Assembly (NCBI RefSeq): GCF_000684975.1
Contig: NZ_BAXZ01000019.1
Span: forward strand, 62,001-126,000
Source of the DNA: Paraburkholderia acidipaludis NBRC 101816
GTDB lineage: Bacteria > Pseudomonadota > Gammaproteobacteria > Burkholderiales > Burkholderiaceae
Length of the DNA stretch: 64,000 nucleotides
Direction of reading: 5' to 3'
Position numbers and translations under genes: made by a program. Below are positions 59,524 through 64,000 of the stretch, in pieces (position 1 is the stretch's first letter; the number at the start of each line of letters is the position of its first letter). Below the pieces are notes generated by a model that searched no databases, had not been told where the DNA came from, and saw only the letters and a program-made list of their open reading frames with translations.

Positions 59524-61359
59524 ATGGATGCGCGCAAGCCCCAGCCGGTACGCACCGGCGCGGACGCGAGGCGCTCGCTGTTGCGGCGGCGCGCTCGCGC
59601 GCGTTTGCCTGCGCGGCGGGCGCGCGGCTCGATTGCGAGCATCGCGGCGCTCGCGCTCGTCGTGGCGGTGGCGGCGCTCGGGGTGCTCGATGTCGCCAAT
59701 TACTATCTCGCGCGCCGTTCGCTGCAGAACGTCGCGGACCTTGCCGCGCTGGCCGCCGTGCAGCAGATGGATGACGCGTGCGAGCAGCCGCCCGTCACGG
59801 CATTGGCGAATGCGGCGAGCAACGGATTCACCGTTTCGTCCACGCAGACGCTGTCGACCGTTTGCGGACGGTGGGATTCGAGCGGGAGCGGCATGGCGTT
59901 CACGCAGGCTTCCAGTCCGCCGACCACTGCGGAATTGCCGCTCAACGGCGTGATCGTCACGGTGTCGGAACTCGTGCCGTATTTCTTCGTGGGGCCGGCG
60001 CGCCCGCTGCAGGTTACGTCGACAGCGAAGGCCACCGTGGTCGACTCGTTCTCGCTCGCCACCTCGCTGGCCCAGGTCAATCTGCTCAACGGGCTGTTGG
60101 GTTCGCTGCTGGGCACGAACGTCAATCTCAGTCTTGTGTCGTGGAACGGTATTGCGAATGCCAATGTCACGCTCGGCCAACTCGCCGCGGTCGCGACAAG
60201 CGCGGGGACGGTGACCGGGCTGCTCAATACGAGCGTGAGCGTGAGCGGGCTCGCGCAGCTGATGATCAACGCGCTGCAGAGCGGCGGCAGCGTGGTGTCG
60301 GCCGATGCGGCGGCGAGTATCGCGGGACTGCAGGCCATTGCGTCGGCGAGTGCGCTCAGCAATGTACAGATTCCGATCGGGGCGACGAGTTCGTCGCCAG
60401 GGCTGCTTTCGGTGGGGCTCGCCGACGCGGAGTCGGCCGCGAACGTGTCGCTCAATGCGTTGCAGGCGCTGGTCGTGGCGGCGGAGATTGCGCAGAGCGG
60501 GCAGTCGCCAGTGGGCGTGAATCTGGACCTGAGCGGATTGCCCGTCACGAGCGGGCTGTTGAACGTGAGCGTTCAGCTCAGTGTCAACGTGCTCTCTCCG
60601 CCTTCGATCGCGGTTGGCGAGGCGGGCGCCAATCCGAATCCACCGCCCCCCTGGCGCACGTATGCGCACAACGCGCAGGTCACGGTGCTGCTCGACATCG
60701 CGGGGTCGGCCGGCATCAAGGGTATTGCTACGGCATCCGTCAACGTACCGCTCTATGTCGAGGCAGCCTACGCGACGGCGGGACTCGTTTCGGCGCAATG
60801 CGGGCCGACTGCCGCAACGAGCAGTTCGGAAATCGAAGTTCAGCCGGGGCTTGTCAATCTGTGTATCGGCACGCCGCCCACTACCGCATCCGGATGGGCG
60901 ACGAACAGCTGCGGTGGATCGGGCGCGCCGATCGCCGCCTTGTCGGTGCTTGGCGGGTTGTTTGGTAACTTGACCACCGCCGCCGTGGACGCCAACCTTC
61001 AACTGAATCTCCAGAACTCGCTCAGCACTCCGACCTATCTCACCTACGACGGCAACGGCGTGCAAACCGGCGTCAGCGGACCGGCCAATACCAACGACGT
61101 CGGCACCATGCTGGCGAATGGACTGACCGGTCTCGGCACCCAGCTCGGCAGCGGCAGCGGCCTGTCGCTGGAACTCGGCAGCGCCTCCGTGTCTCTGGGC
61201 GATGTCGGCACCATGCTCGCCGGCTTCCTTTCGCCGATCCTGACTTCACTCGACGCGCTGCTCCTCGAGCCATTGCTCCAACTCCTCGGCGTCCAGCTTG
61301 GCGTCGCCTCGGTCACCGACTTCCCCCTGAGCTGCGGCGTCGCGCAACTCGTCAAATAG
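59524..61359 (+). CDS. tadG: TadG-like pilus assembly protein (DUF2134)
   Basis: 611 residues. A very basic start is followed by ARGSIASIAALALVVAVAAL, the TadG-type hydrophobic helix, and LQNVADLAALAAVQQM, the DUF2134 signature. The remaining 540 residues are periplasmic, rich in Ser/Ala/Leu/Val, with weak internal repeats and a Cys-containing end. It lacks an obvious von Willebrand A domain, so it is a variant of TadG. It probably acts as a minor pilin or anchor. The activator gene follows after 9 bp. Confidence 0.82.
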   Translation: MDARKPQPVRTGADARRSLLRRRARARLPARRARGSIASIAALALVVAVAALGVLDVANYYLARRSLQNVADLAALAAVQQMDDACEQPPVTALANAASNGFTVSSTQTLSTVCGRWDSSGSGMAFTQASSPPTTAELPLNGVIVTVSELVPYFFVGPARPLQVTSTAKATVVDSFSLATSLAQVNLLNGLLGSLLGTNVNLSLVSWNGIANANVTLGQLAAVATSAGTVTGLLNTSVSVSGLAQLMINALQSGGSVVSADAAASIAGLQAIASASALSNVQIPIGATSSSPGLLSVGLADAESAANVSLNALQALVVAAEIAQSGQSPVGVNLDLSGLPVTSGLLNVSVQLSVNVLSPPSIAVGEAGANPNPPPPWRTYAHNAQVTVLLDIAGSAGIKGIATASVNVPLYVEAAYATAGLVSAQCGPTAATSSSEIEVQPGLVNLCIGTPPTTASGWATNSCGGSGAPIAALSVLGGLFGNLTTAAVDANLQLNLQNSLSTPTYLTYDGNGVQTGVSGPANTNDVGTMLANGLTGLGTQLGSGSGLSLELGSASVSLGDVGTMLAGFLSPILTSLDALLLEPLLQLLGVQLGVASVTDFPLSCGVAQLVK

Positions 61360-61368
61360 AGCCACACG

Positions 61369-62757
61369 ATGCGAACCACCACCCCCATCGAGGAACTCGA
61401 TCTCTACGTCTGGGAGGGCAAAGCCGACATCGTCGAGCGCGTCGCGCGCTGCATGGCCAGTCTCGACGTCGACGTGATCCGCGCCGACGACACGGCCATT
61501 TCCGCGCAGCGCCTCGCCGCGCGCGCCTCCATTGCCGTGGTCAGCGTGAGCGTGATCGACACCGGCGCGCTCGTGCTGCGCGACTGGCAGGCCACGCACG
61601 GCATGCCCGTGATCTGGGTGGGCGCGGCACCGCGCGACAACGACCCGGCCATGTACCCGGCCGAATACTCCTACATTCTGCCGCTCGACTTCACCTGCGC
61701 CGAGCTGCGCGGGCTCGTCTCGAAGCTCGTGATGCAGCTGCGCGCGCATTCGGCCCAGACGGCGGGCGCCGACGTGCTCGTCGCCGAATCGGAATCGATG
61801 CACGCGCTCATGAAGGAGATCGAGACCTTCGCCGACTGCGAGACGAGCGTGCTCGTACACGGCGAGACCGGTACGGGCAAGGAGCGCGTGGCCGAACTGC
61901 TGCACCGCAAGAATGCGCGCTACGGCCAGGGTCCGTTCGTCGCCGTGAACTGCGGCGCGATTCCCGACGGTCTTTTCGAGTCGCTCTTTTTCGGCCACGC
62001 AAAAGGCTCGTTTACGGGCGCGGCGGTCGCGCACAAGGGTTATTTCGAGCAGGCCGACGGCGGCACGCTCTTTCTCGACGAGATCGGCGACCTGCCGCTC
62101 TACCAGCAGGTCAAGCTGCTGCGCGTGCTGGAGGACGGCACGGTCACGCGCATCGGTTCGGCCACACCGGTGAAAGTGGATTTTCGGCTCGTCGCGGCCA
62201 CCAACCGGCAGTTGCCGAATCTCGTGAAGGAGGGGACATTCCGCGCCGATCTGTACTACCGGCTCGCGGTGATCGAACTGATCGTGCCGTCGCTCGAGGA
62301 GCGGGGCGCCGTCGACAAGATTGCGCTCTTCAAGGCGTTCGTGGCGATCGTGGTGGGCGAGGAGCGGCTTGCCACGCTGCCCGAGCTGCCGTACTGGCTG
62401 GCCGATTCGGTTGCGGCAATGCGCTTTCCGGGCAACGTGCGCGAGTTGCGCAACCTGGCCGAGCGCATCGGGGTGACGGTGCGCCAGACGGGCAGCTGGG
62501 ACGCCCCGCGCCTGCGCCGGCTGCTGGCGGGCTCGCTCGGGGTACAGCCGGCCACGGCGGAGGCCGGGCTGCCGGTGATCGACCGCAGCAAATGGGACAT
62601 GGCCGAGCGCAGCCGGCTGCTGGCGGCGCTGGACCAGAACGGCTGGCGGCGCAAGGATACGGCCCAGTTCCTCGGCATCAGCCGCAAGGTGTTGTGGGAA
62701 AAGATACGCAAGTACCAAATTTTCGACGAGGAGCCCGAAACGCGGGAAAGTGAGTAA
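61369..62757 (+). CDS. Sigma-54-dependent transcriptional activator (enhancer-binding protein)
   Basis: 462 residues. The N-terminal domain (1-125) resembles a degenerate receiver, with no clear acidic pocket and phosphoacceptor. The AAA+ domain (about 140-370) has Walker A GETGTGKE (165-172), the sigma-54 contact GSFTGA (213-218, Ser in place of Ala), Walker B GGTLFLDE (231-238) and FRADLYYRL. A Fis-type helix-turn-helix ends it (about 410-450). It should activate sigma-54 promoters; the one at 49255 is the only strong match seen. As the last gene of the Tad transcript, its level may follow pilus expression. FleQ/VpsR-like ligand sensing (c-di-GMP) is possible but not shown. Confidence 0.93.
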   Translation: MRTTTPIEELDLYVWEGKADIVERVARCMASLDVDVIRADDTAISAQRLAARASIAVVSVSVIDTGALVLRDWQATHGMPVIWVGAAPRDNDPAMYPAEYSYILPLDFTCAELRGLVSKLVMQLRAHSAQTAGADVLVAESESMHALMKEIETFADCETSVLVHGETGTGKERVAELLHRKNARYGQGPFVAVNCGAIPDGLFESLFFGHAKGSFTGAAVAHKGYFEQADGGTLFLDEIGDLPLYQQVKLLRVLEDGTVTRIGSATPVKVDFRLVAATNRQLPNLVKEGTFRADLYYRLAVIELIVPSLEERGAVDKIALFKAFVAIVVGEERLATLPELPYWLADSVAAMRFPGNVRELRNLAERIGVTVRQTGSWDAPRLRRLLAGSLGVQPATAEAGLPVIDRSKWDMAERSRLLAALDQNGWRRKDTAQFLGISRKVLWEKIRKYQIFDEEPETRESE

Positions 62758-62805
62758 TAATTAGACGGTTTTGCCAAAACTAGAACTGTTCAAAGCAGGA
62801 ACTAC

Positions 62806-63543
62806 ATGGACTACAAGTGGAGAGTTCGACAGGCGGCACTGGCAGTCATGGTGCTGTTCGGGGGTATCGAGGCCGGCTGCGCGCAAGCGTTGCCGCAAGG
62901 CAATGGGGCGACCACCCAGCCGGCGGTTCAGGCCGCGCCCGCCGCTACCGAGGCGTTGCCGGCAGCGGCGCCCGCTTCTGAAGCGGCGGCCCAAAGCCAA
63001 ACGATTGCGCTGACGCCGGACGAGGCGCAGCAGAACGCGGCGGGCAATGTGGCCGAGCTGCAGCAGATGATTCGCGGGTCGGATCTGAACGAGCTGCGCA
63101 CGACCTACAACGGCACGTATGGCGCGAGTCTGCTGTTTTACGGCAAGGAGATGATCTACTACGTCGCGCTGTTCCAGAACAAGACGTTCTGGCGCGTCAT
63201 CAAGACCAGCGACGAGACGCGCGCCGAGGCGATTTACCGCGATTTCGCGCAAAAGTCCCAGCAACTCGCCGAAGTGGAGATCCGCCGGATCCGCCTCTCG
63301 GCGCAGAAGGCCTTTACCGACCGCATGATCGCCCTGACCCAGGATCACGCGAACCGCCTTCAGGCGGATCTCGCGATCGCGCGTCAGCAACAGGCGGTCG
63401 TGGCCGACCAGCAGAAGCAGACGCGCGACCAGGCGAATTCACTGCAGGTCGAGAAGGCGGCGGCTCAGGACCAGCTGCGTGCCGCGCAGCGTCAGGTTCG
63501 CGAACTGCAGCGCCAGGTGGATGGCGGCTTGCCGGCGCAGTGA
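62806..63543 (+). CDS. DUF2968 family exported coiled-coil protein
   Basis: 245 residues. An N-terminal signal (MDYKWRVRQAALAVMVLFGG, then IEAGCAQ) may give either signal-peptidase I or lipoprotein processing (Cys25). An Ala/Pro-rich spacer is followed by a globular part (ELRTTYNGTYGASLLFYGKE, ALFQNKTFWRVIKTSDETRA) and a long coiled coil (about 150-240). The family is known from Burkholderiaceae, with unknown function. It lies 48 bp after the activator gene, probably with its own promoter. Confidence 0.82.
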   Translation: MDYKWRVRQAALAVMVLFGGIEAGCAQALPQGNGATTQPAVQAAPAATEALPAAAPASEAAAQSQTIALTPDEAQQNAAGNVAELQQMIRGSDLNELRTTYNGTYGASLLFYGKEMIYYVALFQNKTFWRVIKTSDETRAEAIYRDFAQKSQQLAEVEIRRIRLSAQKAFTDRMIALTQDHANRLQADLAIARQQQAVVADQQKQTRDQANSLQVEKAAAQDQLRAAQRQVRELQRQVDGGLPAQ

Positions 63544-63667
63544 GCGTTGTGCCGCCCTCGCGGGTGGCATGACGCAGAGGCGAGGCGGAAAAGCCGGGCT
63601 GGTGCGCTGGCCCGGTATGCCGCTTAGCACGGCTTAGCGCCGTTTCGCTCGCGTAGTTTATTCAATG

Positions 63668-63694
63668 CGGCGCTCCACCATGGGGCGCCGTTTT
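63668..63694 (+). terminator. Intrinsic terminator after the DUF2968 gene
   Basis: CGGCGC (63668-63673) pairs with GCGCCG (63685-63690) around an 11-nt loop, followed by TTTT. It ends 39 bp before the convergent stop. Confidence 0.6.
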
Positions 63695-63732
63695 CATTCG
63701 TGCCGGTGTTCTGGCTCCGCGCGGGCGGTGCG

Positions 63733-63999
63733 CTACGGTACGCTCAGTCGACGGGCCTCCGCGCCGCTGCGGCGCGACACGCTTTCCCAGATCGCCACGA
63801 CGATCATCACGCCGGTCGTCAGCGTGCCGGCCATCAGCAGGTCGGTGTGCAGCGCGAGCGGCGCCGCGAGCGCAAAGAGCGCAAGCCCGATCCAGTGCGA
63901 GAGCGGGAACCCGCCATAGACCACGCGCTTGTAGAGGCCGTTGCCGACGACGTAGAGCGCGGGGCCGCCGATCAGCAGCGAGGCCTCGGTCATGCCGAC
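63733..63999 (-). CDS. LtrA-like (low temperature requirement) membrane protein, C-terminal part
   Basis: The gene runs off the right edge; the stop is at 63733-63735 and the frame stays open to the end of the window. The last 89 residues hold three membrane helices. EASLLIGGPALYVVGNGLYK and the ending IVVAIWE fit the C terminus of the LtrA family. The function of this family is unclear. An in-frame ATG at 63993 is probably internal. Confidence 0.6.
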   Translation of the reverse strand, partial: VGMTEASLLIGGPALYVVGNGLYKRVVYGGFPLSHWIGLALFALAAPLALHTDLLMAGTLTTGVMIVVAIWESVSRRSGAEARRLSVP

Positions 64000-64000
64000 G

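Overview
The window is a chromosomal segment from a high-GC betaproteobacterium, most likely Burkholderiaceae (Burkholderia, Paraburkholderia or a close relative). This rests on gene content I recognise: the rimP-nusA-infB-rbfA-truB order, the odhA-odhB-lpd operon next to zapE and typA, and DUF2968, DUF3613 and 'collagen-like' lipoprotein genes. The genus is inference. No rRNA, tRNA, CRISPR array or complete insertion sequence was seen.

Layout. 1-14 kb: mixed small genes, namely the end of a sensor kinase, a DJ-1/PfpI protein, a GNAT acetyltransferase, a lipoprotein, an Rrf2 regulator with an NAD(P)-binding partner sharing one operator, an MscS channel, an Lrp/AsnC regulator, a FUSC membrane protein, arfB and several small exported or hypothetical proteins. 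14-18 kb: a structured small secreted-protein gene with its own terminator, a stand-alone transposase-like DNA-binding protein, a LysR regulator and an aminotransferase. 18-28 kb: scpB, rluB, then rimP-nusA-infB-rbfA-truB behind a good sigma-70 promoter and a leader terminator. 28-33.4 kb: a MarR-controlled tripartite drug efflux operon. 33.7-43 kb: typA, the 2-oxoglutarate dehydrogenase operon with structured spacers, and zapE. 43-44 kb: a second stand-alone transposase-like protein and a DUF2147 protein.

44-62.8 kb is the most unusual part. Two transcription units diverge from a 577-bp control region. Leftward, a strong sigma-54 promoter precedes two tandem paralogous low-complexity lipoproteins and an FhaC-type (TpsB) outer-membrane transporter that has no recognisable TpsA partner. 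Rightward, a sigma-70 promoter precedes a complete Flp/Tad pilus locus (flp, tadV, tadE, cpaB, cpaC, cpaE, cpaF, tadB, tadC, tadD, DUF3613, tadG), whose last gene is a sigma-54 activator (enhancer-binding protein). Between the promoters sit two inverted repeats of GCGTTACG, about three helical turns apart and roughly 140-200 bp from both transcription starts, as expected for an activator's upstream sites. I infer one co-regulated surface system: pilus, lipoproteins and transporter, with the activator supplied by the pilus operon. Long hairpins follow flp and precede tpsB and may set expression ratios.

The window ends with a DUF2968 protein and the 3' part of a convergent LtrA-like gene. Many long antisense reading frames exist because of the high GC content and were not annotated.
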